This document shows, in pieces, positions 8,965-17,764 of a stretch of DNA of 57,876 bases. Numbering within the stretch: the stretch's first letter is position 1; each line of letters begins with the position of its first letter. The DNA lies in the NCBI RefSeq assembly GCF_015546995.1, contig NZ_JADMUH010000011.1, positions 1-57,876 on the forward strand, read 5' to 3'. The position numbers and the translations under genes were made by a program. The DNA is from Streptococcus infantis (GTDB lineage: Bacteria > Bacillota > Bacilli > Lactobacillales > Streptococcaceae). The notes beneath the pieces were generated by a model that worked only from the letters and a program-made list of their open reading frames with translations, was not told the origin of the DNA and did not search any database.

Positions 8965-8994
8965 TTGGAAAAATTGAACATTTCCAGGTAAAAT
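8965..8994 (+). promoter_or_regulatory. Probable promoter of tpx
   Basis: TTGGAA (8965-8970), an 18-nt spacer and TAAAAT (8989-8994) lie just downstream of the psaA terminator. This suggests tpx can be transcribed independently of psaBCA. Confidence 0.55.
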
Positions 8995-9019
8995 GAAAGA
9001 AAAAAGATTGGAGTAGCTT

Positions 9020-9514
9020 ATGACTACATTCCTTGGAAACCCTGTTACTTTTACAGGAAAACAACTACAAGTAGGAGACAAAGCACTTGATTTCTCTCTC
9101 ACAACGACTGACCTTTCAAAAAAATCACTATCAGACTTTGATGGAAAGAAAAAGATTTTAAGTGTGGTTCCTTCTATCGATACTGGAATTTGTTCCCTTC
9201 AAACTCGTCGATTTAATGAAGAACTGGCTAGCTTAGACAATACTGTTGTCCTAACGGTATCTATGGACCTTCCATTTGCTCAAAAACGCTGGTGCGGTGC
9301 TGAAGGAATTGAGAATGCCATCATGCTTTCAGACTACTTCGACCACTCCTTTGGACGCGATTATGCCCTCTTAATCAATGAATGGCATCTGCTTGCACGC
9401 GCAGTTTTTGTTCTCGATGCAGATAATACCATCCGCTACGTCGAATACGTAGACAATATCAACAGCGAGCCAGACTTTGAAGCCGCTATTGCAGCAGCAA
9501 AAGAACTCAACTAA
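9020..9514 (+). CDS. tpx: Thiol peroxidase Tpx (PsaD)
   Basis: The 164-residue atypical 2-Cys peroxiredoxin reduces hydrogen peroxide and alkyl hydroperoxides using thioredoxin. Peroxidatic Cys58 lies in DTGICSLQT and resolving Cys92 in KRWCGAEG; both are intact. It lies downstream of the manganese importer, as in other mitis-group streptococci, linking Mn uptake with oxidative-stress defence in an organism that makes its own H2O2. ATG 9020 follows TTGGAG. It has its own promoter and terminator. Confidence 0.95.
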   Translation: MTTFLGNPVTFTGKQLQVGDKALDFSLTTTDLSKKSLSDFDGKKKILSVVPSIDTGICSLQTRRFNEELASLDNTVVLTVSMDLPFAQKRWCGAEGIENAIMLSDYFDHSFGRDYALLINEWHLLARAVFVLDADNTIRYVEYVDNINSEPDFEAAIAAAKELN

Positions 9515-9533
9515 GTCCAGCTCTTGTAGCAAG

Positions 9534-9557
9534 AAGCTAGAGAAATCTAGCTTTTTT
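9534..9557 (+). terminator. Terminator after tpx
   Basis: A perfect 8-bp stem AAGCTAGA/TCTAGCTT with GAAA loop is followed by seven T. Confidence 0.9.
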
Positions 9558-9566
9558 TGGTATACT
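9558..9566 (+). promoter_or_regulatory. Extended -10 promoter of psaR
   Basis: TGG-TATACT abuts the tpx terminator. Predicted transcription starts near 9573, downstream of the ATG at 9569, which rules that ATG out as the psaR start. Confidence 0.65.
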
Positions 9567-9595
9567 AGATGGAGATAATAAACAAGGAAATGCGA

Positions 9596-10246
9596 ATGAC
9601 ACCAAATAAAGAAGACTACTTAAAATGTATTTATGAGATTGGCATGGATGTTCCTAAAATTACCAATAAGGAAATTGCTGCTCGGATGCAGGTATCTCCT
9701 CCAGCTGTAACTGAAATGATTAAGCGCATGCAGTCTGAAAATCTCATCTTAAAAGATAAGAAGAAAGGATACTTGCTAACCGATATTGGGCTAACACTTG
9801 TATCAGAACTTTATCGTAAACATCGTCTGATTGAGGTTTTTCTGGTCCACCATCTAGACTATACCAGTGACCAAATTCATGAGGAAGCTGAAGTATTAGA
9901 ACATACCGTTTCAGACTTTTTTGTAGAGAGATTAGAAAGTATGCTAGGTTTCCCAAAAACTTGCCCTCACGGTGGTACCATTCCTGCTAAAGGAGAGCTT
10001 TTGGTTGAAATCAACAACCTACCACTATCAGAAACCAAAGAAGCTGGAACCTATCTCCTAACTCGGGTTCACGATAGCTTTGATCTCCTAAAATATCTGG
10101 AAAAACATGCCATCAATATCGGAGACAAACTCCAAGTTCAACAGTTTGATGATTTCTCTAATACCTTTACTTTGATTCACAACAATGAAGAACTCTTGGT
10201 AAGTCTAGAAATCGCCAAACAGCTCTATGTTGAAAAGATGAACTAA
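9596..10246 (+). CDS. psaR: PsaR, DtxR-family manganese-responsive repressor
   Basis: The 216-residue protein has an N-terminal winged helix (recognition region SPPAVTEMIKRM) and a dimerisation/metal-binding segment (HEEAEVLEH). A C-terminal SH3-like FeoA domain follows. It represses psaBCA when Mn is bound. Three in-frame ATGs exist (9569, 9590, 9596). The ribosome site AAGGA fits only 9596, which also gives the normal family length beginning MTPNKEDYLK. Its probable operator is at 6318-6339. Confidence 0.93.
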   Translation: MTPNKEDYLKCIYEIGMDVPKITNKEIAARMQVSPPAVTEMIKRMQSENLILKDKKKGYLLTDIGLTLVSELYRKHRLIEVFLVHHLDYTSDQIHEEAEVLEHTVSDFFVERLESMLGFPKTCPHGGTIPAKGELLVEINNLPLSETKEAGTYLLTRVHDSFDLLKYLEKHAINIGDKLQVQQFDDFSNTFTLIHNNEELLVSLEIAKQLYVEKMN

Positions 10247-10256
10247 ATCCGTCACA

Positions 10257-10286
10257 AAAAAACCAAGCTAACAAGCTTGGTTTTTC
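10257..10286. terminator. Bidirectional terminator between psaR and dtd
   Basis: The stem AAACCAAGCT/AGCTTGGTTT with A- and T-rich flanks separates convergent genes. Confidence 0.85.
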
Positions 10287-10730
10287 TTATCTATTTTTTG
10301 TATCAAGGATGATGGTTACCGGCCCATCATTGACCAGTCCTACCTGCATATCTGCTCCAAAGACACCTGTTTCAACAGGAACCTCTTTGGCTAGTTCCTG
10401 GTTAAAATCTTGATAGAAGGCCTCAGCCATATCTGGTTTAGCGGCGCCTGTAAAGGCTGGACGATTGCCTTTTTTGGTATCGGCAAACAGAGTGAATTGA
10501 GAGATGGAGAGGATTTCTCCTTGGATATCCTTAACAGATAGGTTCATCTTGCCTTCGTTATCTGAAAAGATCCGCATATTGACCAGTTTTCTGACTGCAT
10601 ACTCCAAATCCTCTTGCTGATCCTCAGGTCCAACACCCACTAGGAGCAAGAGTCCTTGTTTGATTTGACCATGCATCTGCCCCTCAATAGAAACCTGAGC
10701 TTGCTTGACTCGCTGAACGATAATTCTCAT
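10287..10730 (-). CDS. dtd: D-aminoacyl-tRNA deacylase Dtd
   Basis: The 147-residue protein hydrolyses D-amino acids mischarged on tRNA. Family motifs SQFTLFAD and the Gly-Pro motif NDGPVT near the C-terminus are intact, and the length is normal. ATG 10730 follows AAAGGA. It lies 30 nt downstream of relA on the same strand, the usual rel-dtd pairing, and probably shares its transcript. Confidence 0.95.
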   Translation of the reverse strand: MRIIVQRVKQAQVSIEGQMHGQIKQGLLLLVGVGPEDQQEDLEYAVRKLVNMRIFSDNEGKMNLSVKDIQGEILSISQFTLFADTKKGNRPAFTGAAKPDMAEAFYQDFNQELAKEVPVETGVFGADMQVGLVNDGPVTIILDTKNR

Positions 10731-10760
10731 AGAAATCCTTTCTATATCTATCGAGCCAAC

Positions 10761-12977
10761 TTAACCATTGGTCCGTTTGACTGAGTAGACTTCTGGTACA
10801 CTCTTAATCTTATCAACCACCGTTGTCAACATTGAAAGGTTAGAAATTCCAAAGGATACATGGATATTGGCAAATTTCATATCCTTGGTCGGTTGGGCAT
10901 TAACCGAAGAGATATTCTTAGTTGTGTTTGATAGGACTTGCAAGATATCATTCAAAAGGCCAGAACGGTTAAGTCCATAGATATCGATATGAGCCATATA
11001 TTCCTTGGTTGAGAATTGGTCTTCCCATTCAACATCTAGCAAACGTTGCTCATAGTTTTCCTGTGAACGAAGGTTCATACAGTCCACACGATGGATGGCA
11101 ACACCACGACCTTTGGTAATATAACCAACGATACCATCACCTGGAACAGGATTACAACATTTGGCAATCCGGACCAAGAGCCCAGAAGCACCTTGGATGA
11201 CAACTCCACCCTCATGCTTCACCTTAAGCGTATCCTTGTTCTCTACTTTTACTTCGCCACCCTTGACCAGTTCTTCTGCTTCTGCCTTAGCCTTGGCACG
11301 CTCTTCTTCACGACGTTCTTTTTCCGTCAAACGGTTAAAGACGGTAATGGCTCCGATTTCTCCAAAACCAATCGCAGCAAAGAGAGCTTCTTCAGTCTTG
11401 TAGCTGGTTTTTTGAAGGACTTCATCCATGTGACGCTTGTCCATAAATTTATTGGCCACATAGCCGTTTTCTTGAAGCTGACTAATCAGCATTTCACGGC
11501 CTTTATTGATGGACAATTCTTTATCTTGGTTTTTAAAGAACTGACGAATTTTGTTACGGGCCTTGCTGGTTTTAACCATATTGAGCCAGTCACGACTTGG
11601 TCCAAATGAATTTGGATTGGTGATGATTTCAACCTGGTCACCCGTTTTCAGCTTGGTAGTCAAAGGAACCATACGTCCATTAACCTTGGCACCAGTTGCT
11701 TTTTCCCCGATCTTGGTATGAATCTCATAGGCAAAGTCAATCGGTCCAGAATCCTTTGGAAGAGAACGAACCGCTCCATCTGGAGTAAAGACGTAAATCT
11801 CCTCAGCCAGATAGTTTTCTTTGACAGTATCTACAAATTCCTTGGCATCATCCGCCTGGTCTTGGAGTTCCATCAACTCCTTGATCCAGTTCATTCCAAT
11901 AGCAGATTCCTTGCTATTAACCTGACCTTTGATTCCTTTTTTGTAGGCCCAGTGAGCCGCAACCCCGTACTCAGCAACCTCGTGCATTTCCTTGGTACGA
12001 ATCTGGAACTCAATCGGCCCTTTTGGTCCATAAACAGTCGTATGGATAGACTGGTAACCATTGGCCTTACGATTGGCAATATAATCCTTGAAACGTCCTG
12101 GCATTGGTTTCCATAGCTCATGGACGTAACCCAACATGGCATAGACATCACTCTGAGTATCTAGGATACAGCGAATGGCAATCAGGTCATAGATCTCCTC
12201 AAAGCGTTTTTTCTTGTCCTGCATTTTACGGTAAATAGAGTAGATATGCTTAGGACGGCCATAGATTTTTCCTGTAAGATTGCGTTCAGATGAATACTCC
12301 TCGAGTTTCGTCACAACTTCATCGACCAAGGCTTCACGTTCTTGACGTTTCTCCTTCATCATATGAGTTATCTTGTAAAACTCTGTCGGATTGAGGTAAC
12401 GGAAGGAAAGGTCTTCTAGTTCCCACTTAACACTTGAAATCCCCAGACGGTGAGCAAGTGGTGCGTAGATTTCCATGGTTTCTCGGGAAATACGTTCTTG
12501 CTTGTCCTTACGAAGATGCTTGAGGGTGCGCATATTGTGCAGGCGGTCAGAGAGCTTGACCAAGATAACACGGATATCCTCAGACATAGCCATGAGCATC
12601 TTGCGGTGGTTTTCAGCCAACTGCTCTTCAAATGACTTGTATTCAACCTTACCAAGCTTGGTAACCCCATCTACAATTACTCGAACATCATGTCCAAACT
12701 CACGCTCTAAGTCATCCAAAGTAGCATCTGTGTCTTCTACCACGTCATGCAAAAAACCACAGGCAACAGTGACAGCGTCCAGCTTGAGCTTAGCCAAGAT
12801 ACCTGCTACCTGGATAGGGTGGATAATGTAAGGCTCGCCTGATTTACGATATTGGCCACTGTGGCACTCTACAGCATAAACCAAGGCCTTATGGACAAAA
12901 GCCACATCTTCTTTCGATAAATATTTTTGCGTTAAAGCGACGACTTCATCGCCAGAATAAATTACTTCTTTTGGCAT
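10761..12977 (-). CDS. relA: Bifunctional (p)ppGpp synthetase/hydrolase Rel
   Basis: The 738-residue long RSH enzyme has an N-terminal HD hydrolase domain (HD motif in FLHDVVEDT near residue 78) and a synthetase domain. TGS, helical and zinc-finger parts (AKCCNPVPGD near 628) and a C-terminal ACT domain follow. It makes and degrades the stringent-response alarmones at the ribosome. The hydrolase motif is intact, so both activities are expected, as is usual in Firmicutes. ATG 12977 follows GGAGA. An extended -10 (TGT-TAAAAT) lies about 30 nt upstream. Confidence 0.96.
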   Translation of the reverse strand: MPKEVIYSGDEVVALTQKYLSKEDVAFVHKALVYAVECHSGQYRKSGEPYIIHPIQVAGILAKLKLDAVTVACGFLHDVVEDTDATLDDLEREFGHDVRVIVDGVTKLGKVEYKSFEEQLAENHRKMLMAMSEDIRVILVKLSDRLHNMRTLKHLRKDKQERISRETMEIYAPLAHRLGISSVKWELEDLSFRYLNPTEFYKITHMMKEKRQEREALVDEVVTKLEEYSSERNLTGKIYGRPKHIYSIYRKMQDKKKRFEEIYDLIAIRCILDTQSDVYAMLGYVHELWKPMPGRFKDYIANRKANGYQSIHTTVYGPKGPIEFQIRTKEMHEVAEYGVAAHWAYKKGIKGQVNSKESAIGMNWIKELMELQDQADDAKEFVDTVKENYLAEEIYVFTPDGAVRSLPKDSGPIDFAYEIHTKIGEKATGAKVNGRMVPLTTKLKTGDQVEIITNPNSFGPSRDWLNMVKTSKARNKIRQFFKNQDKELSINKGREMLISQLQENGYVANKFMDKRHMDEVLQKTSYKTEEALFAAIGFGEIGAITVFNRLTEKERREEERAKAKAEAEELVKGGEVKVENKDTLKVKHEGGVVIQGASGLLVRIAKCCNPVPGDGIVGYITKGRGVAIHRVDCMNLRSQENYEQRLLDVEWEDQFSTKEYMAHIDIYGLNRSGLLNDILQVLSNTTKNISSVNAQPTKDMKFANIHVSFGISNLSMLTTVVDKIKSVPEVYSVKRTNG

Positions 12978-13072
12978 GCATACTCTCCAGTTCTTCCTAC
13001 CATTTTAACACTTTTTGATCAATAAGAAAACTAGAAAAGCCTACTCCATAAGACTTTGCTGAAGTCTAAAAA

Positions 13073-13100
13073 ACACTACTAGAGAAACTCTAGTAGTGTT
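13073..13100 (-). terminator. Terminator after msmK
   Basis: A 13-bp perfect stem AACACTACTAGAG/CTCTAGTAGTGTT is followed by T-rich sequence on the minus strand. Confidence 0.92.
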
Positions 13101-13118
13101 GATTGATTCAAATCTATC

Positions 13119-14249
13119 TTAGTAAACTGTCTTTTCAGTTTCTACGTCAAAGAAGTGAGCTTTGTTCAAGTCAAATCCAAGTTCAACTGTAGCACCAGCT
13201 TGCAAGTAGTCACGTGCGTCAACCTTAGCAACGAATTCATCTTTACCAACTTGGCAGTATAGGTGAGATTCTGAACCAAGCAATTCTGATACAGAGATAG
13301 TTGCTTTCACAACTGATTCTGGGAATGTTTCAAGGAAAGCAGGTTCTGCGTTCACGTCTTCTGGACGGATACCGAAGATCAATTCTTTACCTTCGTAACC
13401 TTTATCGCGAAGAACTTTCAAAGCACCTTCTGGGACTTTCAAGTTAAAGGCGTCACCAACGATGTGGTCACCGATCAATTTTACGTTGATGAAGTTCATA
13501 GCTGGGCTTCCGATGAATCCTGCTACGAATTTGTTAACTGGGTTTTTGTAAACTTCTTGAGGAGTACCGATTTGTTCAACACGTCCGATAGTACCAGTAC
13601 CAGCAGGGTTTTTAGTAGCTGACATGATAACGATACGGTCTGCAAGTGTCATCGCTTCTGTTTGGTCGTGAGTTACGTAGATAGTTGTAGCTCCGATACG
13701 ACGGTGGATTTTAGCGATTTCAGCACGCATAGATACACGAAGTTTTGCATCCAAGTTTGACAAAGGTTCGTCCATCAAGAATACCTTAGCATCACGGACG
13801 ATCGCACGACCCATGGCAACACGTTGACGTTGACCACCTGAAAGGTCAGCTGGTTTACGATCCAAGAATTCTTTCAATCCAAGAATTTCTGCTGCTTCTT
13901 GTACACGTTTGTCGATGTCTTCTTTGCTGTATTTACGCAATTTCAAACCGAAAGCCATGTTATCGTATACAGTCATGTGTGGGTAAAGAGCGTAGTTTTG
14001 GAATACCATGGCGATGTCACGGTCTTTTGGAGCTACGTCATTGACAACAACGCCATCGATAGATGCAGTACCTTCTGTGATGTCTTCAAGACCTGCAATC
14101 ATACGGAGAGTAGTTGATTTACCACATCCTGAAGGTCCTACGAAAACGATAAATTCTTTGTCTTTGATGTCCAAGTTGAAGTCTTCAACTGAATAGTGCT
14201 CGCTGTTTGGATATTTTTTGTAAATGTTTTTAAGATTTAATTCTACCAT
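13119..14249 (-). CDS. msmK: MsmK, shared ATPase of carbohydrate ABC importers
   Basis: The 376-residue UgpC/MalK-type ATPase has Walker A GPSGCGKST, signature LSGGQ and Walker B VFLMDEP. A C-terminal TOBE/OB regulatory domain follows. In streptococci a single MsmK energises several sugar importers (raffinose, maltodextrin, sialic acid) whose operons lack an ATPase. Here too it is monocistronic, with no permease or binding protein beside it. A LacI/CcpA-like palindrome next to the -10 box suggests carbon catabolite control. ATG 14249 follows AAAGGAG. Confidence 0.93.
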   Translation of the reverse strand: MVELNLKNIYKKYPNSEHYSVEDFNLDIKDKEFIVFVGPSGCGKSTTLRMIAGLEDITEGTASIDGVVVNDVAPKDRDIAMVFQNYALYPHMTVYDNMAFGLKLRKYSKEDIDKRVQEAAEILGLKEFLDRKPADLSGGQRQRVAMGRAIVRDAKVFLMDEPLSNLDAKLRVSMRAEIAKIHRRIGATTIYVTHDQTEAMTLADRIVIMSATKNPAGTGTIGRVEQIGTPQEVYKNPVNKFVAGFIGSPAMNFINVKLIGDHIVGDAFNLKVPEGALKVLRDKGYEGKELIFGIRPEDVNAEPAFLETFPESVVKATISVSELLGSESHLYCQVGKDEFVAKVDARDYLQAGATVELGFDLNKAHFFDVETEKTVY

Positions 14250-14281
14250 TTCGGTGAACTCCTTTAATTTTTGATAGTTTT

Positions 14282-14301
14282 ATTATAGATGAAAACGTTT
14301 T
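14282..14301 (-). promoter_or_regulatory. msmK -10 box with adjacent LacI/CcpA-like palindrome
   Basis: The minus-strand -10 TATAAT lies at 14287-14282, directly downstream of the palindrome AAAACGTTTT (14292-14301). The surrounding sequence (TGTAAAACGTTTTCAT) fits a cre site with about two mismatches. A repressor bound here would block RNA polymerase. Confidence 0.6.
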
Positions 14302-14324
14302 ACATTTCTATGGCAAGGTGACCA

Positions 14325-14363
14325 AAAAAATAAAAAAGTTCTGTGCAACTTGCACAAAACTTT
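14325..14363 (-). terminator. Terminator after the PucR-type regulator
   Basis: The hairpin arms AAGTTTTGTGCAA and TTGCACAGAACTT (minus strand) overlap the stop codon and are followed by TTTTATTTTTTT. Confidence 0.85.
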
Positions 14364-15231
14364 AAATAATATCTGGTAATATCAATTGATAGCACAAGGT
14401 CAAATCTGTCAATTCTTTCAACTGAAGCCCTGTCAACTCTTCCCATTTATCAATCTTGTATTGGAGAGAATTGCGGTGTAGATAGAGCTGTTGTGCTGTT
14501 TTAGTTAGGACTGCACTATTTTCCCATAAGGAGAGAATGATTTCCTGAATTTGATCCTGATCCAAAATCATCTGGTGTAGATAATCTTTTATCAAACCAA
14601 GATCCACCATTTTTTCACCCATACTCCAAAGGTAGAGCTGAGAAAACGTATGGAATCCTTGGTGTCCTTGTCGCCACCAATTTTTGAACAAGTCACGTTC
14701 TGCTTTGATGAGATCTGTCAAACTCTGATTTCCTGTTTGCGACCAGACCTGACCAAGCATGATGGATAAGCGAACCCCAAAGTCATACTCTACTGCTTCC
14801 AAGGTATCTGTTAAGATAGACCGAACAGAAGTGTATTTGTCCTGTTGGAGAACAAATAGGTAATCCTGAGCTCCCACCTGAAGCACTGTCTCGCAATTAG
14901 GAAAGAGAGTTCTCATCATATCTAGCCAAGAAGTTAGGTTTTCCTGTTGGTAATAAGAAAGGTGACAATAGACAACTTGTAGCTTTTTAAAACTTTGCGG
15001 TGCTTGTCCCTTGCCCTCAATCAAATAACTATACCAAGGATTTAAAGAAATGGTTTGTTCCTGCTGGGTTAAGAGAGCTACCAACTGTTTCTCACGTTCA
15101 CTTAGTCCAACTTCCTCCAGTAAAATCCACTGTTGCGAGGAAACTGGTAGCGTAAGAAAACCTTCCTTATCAATTGGCTGGTCTACGATTTGAGCTTGTG
15201 GAAACCAATCTAGTAATTCTTTTGCAATCAT
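14362..15231 (-). CDS. PucR/CdaR-type transcriptional regulator with C-terminal HTH
   Basis: The 289-residue protein carries a C-terminal PucR/CdaR helix-turn-helix (about 230-285, around LTKTAQQLYLHRNSLQYKID). The N-terminal part has no domain I can name. Such proteins regulate catabolic or nitrogen genes. ATG 15231 is chosen because GGAGG directly precedes it; an in-frame GTG/ATG at 15261 lies inside mrnC. It starts two nt after the mrnC stop, so it is the last gene of the cysS cluster and lies just upstream of msmK. A regulatory link to sugar uptake is possible but unproven. Confidence 0.75.
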   Translation of the reverse strand: MIAKELLDWFPQAQIVDQPIDKEGFLTLPVSSQQWILLEEVGLSEREKQLVALLTQQEQTISLNPWYSYLIEGKGQAPQSFKKLQVVYCHLSYYQQENLTSWLDMMRTLFPNCETVLQVGAQDYLFVLQQDKYTSVRSILTDTLEAVEYDFGVRLSIMLGQVWSQTGNQSLTDLIKAERDLFKNWWRQGHQGFHTFSQLYLWSMGEKMVDLGLIKDYLHQMILDQDQIQEIILSLWENSAVLTKTAQQLYLHRNSLQYKIDKWEELTGLQLKELTDLTLCYQLILPDII

Positions 15232-15233
15232 TC

Positions 15234-15620
15234 CTAGCCCTCCACTTTTTGGATACACCAAGAAATCAAGGTTTCTAGGCGCTCCACATTTTCAGTCATA
15301 TGAAGATAACCCATGACCGCTTCAAAACCTGTAGACATACGGTAGGTCACTACATCTGCGTTCTTTGCCTTGGTATGACTATTGGTATTGCGACCCCGTT
15401 TATAGATTTCTTCTTCCTTTTCCGTCAGGACTTCTTCTTCTAACATAAGGGAAATCAAGCGTGCCTGAGCCTTGGCCGACACATACTTGGTTGCCTCTTG
15501 GTGGAGTTTATTGGGCTTGGTCATGCCTTTTAGGATGAGGTGACGTCGAATATACATAGAATACACCGCATCTCCTTCAAAGGCTAGCGCAATCCCGTTA
15601 ATGAGATTGACATCAATCAC
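15234..15620 (-). CDS. mrnC: Mini-ribonuclease III MrnC
   Basis: The 128-residue protein is an RNase III catalytic domain without the double-stranded RNA-binding domain. Mini-III matures 23S rRNA by trimming its ends. Acidic catalytic residues are visible in NGIALAFEGDAVYS and near the C-terminal GYLHMTEN. The start is GTG at 15620, overlapping the cysS stop by 8 nt. The cysS-mrnC pairing is conserved in Firmicutes. Confidence 0.92.
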   Translation of the reverse strand: MIDVNLINGIALAFEGDAVYSMYIRRHLILKGMTKPNKLHQEATKYVSAKAQARLISLMLEEEVLTEKEEEIYKRGRNTNSHTKAKNADVVTYRMSTGFEAVMGYLHMTENVERLETLISWCIQKVEG

Positions 15621-16956
15621 GTGTCCACCTCACTCCATCCTTGGTATCCAGTAGCTTAATCCCTTGTGCAGCCAGTTGGTCACGGATTTGGTCAGCTGTT
15701 GCAAAGTCTTTATTGGCACGCGCTTCTTGGCGTTTTTGAATCAAAGCTTCGATCTCTTCATCCAAAACTTCCTCGACAAAGACAATACCAAAGACCTCTA
15801 ACATAGCCGTAAGAGCTTCCTTAACCGCTGCATCATAGTTGCCTGAGTTGATCCACTTGGCCATTTCAAAGACGACTGTGATACCATTTGCTGTATTGAA
15901 ATCCTCATCCATTGCAGCTACGAACTTATCTTTAAAAGCTTGCAATTCCTCTGCATCTACAGTTCCAGTAAATGGTTGCTCATAAGTGTTCTTCAGATAC
16001 TTGAGATTGGTCTCGGCATCACGCACAGCCTTTTCCGTAAAGTTGATAGGTTTGCGGTAATGCTGAGTCGCAAAGAAGAAACGAAGCACTTGGCCATCAA
16101 TGGTCTTGAGGGCATCATGCACGGTGATGAAATTCCCCAATGACTTGGACATCTTGACATTGTCGATATTGACAAAGCCATTGTGCATCCAGTAGTTAGC
16201 AAAGGTCTTACCTGTTTTGGCTTCTGACTGGGCAATTTCGTTGGTGTGGTGTGGAAACTCAAGGTCAGCTCCACCACCGTGAATATCAATAGTATCACCC
16301 AAAATCTCCGTTGACATAACCGAACACTCGATATGCCAGCCTGGGCGACCAGGACCCCAAGGGCTATCCCAAGAAATCTCTCCTGGTTTTGCAGATTTCC
16401 AAAGGGCAAAGTCCACAGGATTTTCCTTACGAGCCGTTTCTTCATCGGTACGACCTGAAGCACCTAGCTCCAAATCTTCCAAGGTTTTATTAGCCAATTT
16501 AGCATAGTTGTGGGATTTTTCCACACGGAAATAGACATCCCCTTGACTCTCATAGGCATAGCCTTTTTCAATCAAGTCAGAGACAAAGCGGATGATATCC
16601 GCCATAAACTCCACTACACGCGGATGACGAGTCGCAGGCTTAACACCAAGAGCCGTCACGTCTTCACGGAAGGCAGCGATGTACTTATCCGCGACTTCTT
16701 GAGGTGTGATACCTTCTTCCTTAGCACGGTTGATAATCTTGTCATCCACATCCGTAAAGTTGGAAATGTAGGCTACTTCGTAGCCACGATACTCAAAATA
16801 GCGACGAATGGTATCGAAGGCTACTGTCGAACGGGCATTCCCTACGTGAATGTAGTTGTATACAGTCGGCCCACAGACATACATCTTAACCTTGCCGTCC
16901 TCGATTGGGACAAAATCTCGCAAATCACGAGACATGGTGTCATAGATTTTAATCAC
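15613..16956 (-). CDS. cysS: Cysteinyl-tRNA synthetase CysS
   Basis: The 447-residue class I synthetase has the HIGH-like motif HVGN (YIHVGNARST) and the KMSKS loop (VKMSKSLGN). The zinc site includes Cys in VCGPTVYNY, the Cys of HIECSVMS and His-Glu in HHTNE. It charges tRNA-Cys. The start is GTG at 16956 behind AAAGGAG. No T-box leader was seen; expression should come from the upstream pnp-cysE transcript. It overlaps mrnC by 8 nt. Confidence 0.95.
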   Translation of the reverse strand: MIKIYDTMSRDLRDFVPIEDGKVKMYVCGPTVYNYIHVGNARSTVAFDTIRRYFEYRGYEVAYISNFTDVDDKIINRAKEEGITPQEVADKYIAAFREDVTALGVKPATRHPRVVEFMADIIRFVSDLIEKGYAYESQGDVYFRVEKSHNYAKLANKTLEDLELGASGRTDEETARKENPVDFALWKSAKPGEISWDSPWGPGRPGWHIECSVMSTEILGDTIDIHGGGADLEFPHHTNEIAQSEAKTGKTFANYWMHNGFVNIDNVKMSKSLGNFITVHDALKTIDGQVLRFFFATQHYRKPINFTEKAVRDAETNLKYLKNTYEQPFTGTVDAEELQAFKDKFVAAMDEDFNTANGITVVFEMAKWINSGNYDAAVKEALTAMLEVFGIVFVEEVLDEEIEALIQKRQEARANKDFATADQIRDQLAAQGIKLLDTKDGVRWTRD

Positions 16957-16999
16957 TCACTTACTCCTTTCTGTGTCTTGTTTATCGTAAAGAGTTGTT

Positions 17000-17761
17000 T
17001 CAATCCAACTCTCTAGCAATTACTAATGCTATCTCAAAGAAAGTCATAGCATCTGCTTTTCTTTCTTCGTATCTTGCATCCCACTCATGATTATGATGGT
17101 CAACATAATCAGCTGTATAAAAAAATTGATAAACTTTTGCTTGTCGAAATTGTGCCCAAGCCATGATTGCTGAGGCTTCCATATCTACAACAGTCGCACC
17201 TGCTGCTAGTCTACGTTTGACCTTATCAGCTGTTTCACGATAGAAAGCATCTGTGGTCCAAGCCTTTGTTCGAATGTGCTCAATATCAGATTTGTTTAAA
17301 GCTTCTTCTATGGTTAAGAGTAGAGTTTCATCATAAGCTATTTCATCACTTGCAGGAGCGTAATGGTAACTTGTACCTTCATCACGTAGAGCTGAACTTG
17401 GTAGGATAATCTTATCTGCCTGAATAGACTTATCTAGAACTCCGCAAGAACCCAAAACAATAAAGTTCTTAAATCCTCTTGCTTTGAGTTCTTCTAAGAG
17501 TCCAACAACCATCGGGGCTCCAATCGTAGCTATAGCAACTGCTACCTTACTCCCATCTTTTTCATAGATATACCATGGAAATCTACCATTTAGATTGGTT
17601 AGATAGCCACCTTCGTAAACATCTTCAAACTGCTTTACTCGTTCAACGATTTCTCCATTAAAAGATAAAATAATCGTATCACAGATTTCTCCACCACTAA
17701 GGAGGCTTCGATCAGTTGGCTCGATAACAGCAGGTACATTTTCAAATTCTTCTAATAGCAT
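17000..17761 (-). CDS. Nucleoside phosphorylase (PNP/UDP family)
   Basis: The 253-residue protein belongs to the purine-nucleoside/uridine phosphorylase superfamily, which splits nucleosides with phosphate into base plus ribose-1-phosphate. The ribose-binding VDMEASAIMAWAQ motif and the phosphate-site loop near VLGSCGVLDK are visible. The sequence does not decide between purine and pyrimidine specificity. It lies 3 nt after the GNAT gene and 43 nt before cysS in a run of minus-strand genes. ATG 17761 follows AAAGAGTAA, a weak ribosome site, so coupling to the upstream gene is likely. Confidence 0.8.
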   Translation of the reverse strand: MLLEEFENVPAVIEPTDRSLLSGGEICDTIILSFNGEIVERVKQFEDVYEGGYLTNLNGRFPWYIYEKDGSKVAVAIATIGAPMVVGLLEELKARGFKNFIVLGSCGVLDKSIQADKIILPSSALRDEGTSYHYAPASDEIAYDETLLLTIEEALNKSDIEHIRTKAWTTDAFYRETADKVKRRLAAGATVVDMEASAIMAWAQFRQAKVYQFFYTADYVDHHNHEWDARYEERKADAMTFFEIALVIARELD

Positions 17762-17764
17762 TTA

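Noticed and set aside
15613..17000. T-box riboswitch for cysS
   Set aside because: The gap before cysS is only 43 nt and has no specifier or antiterminator structure.
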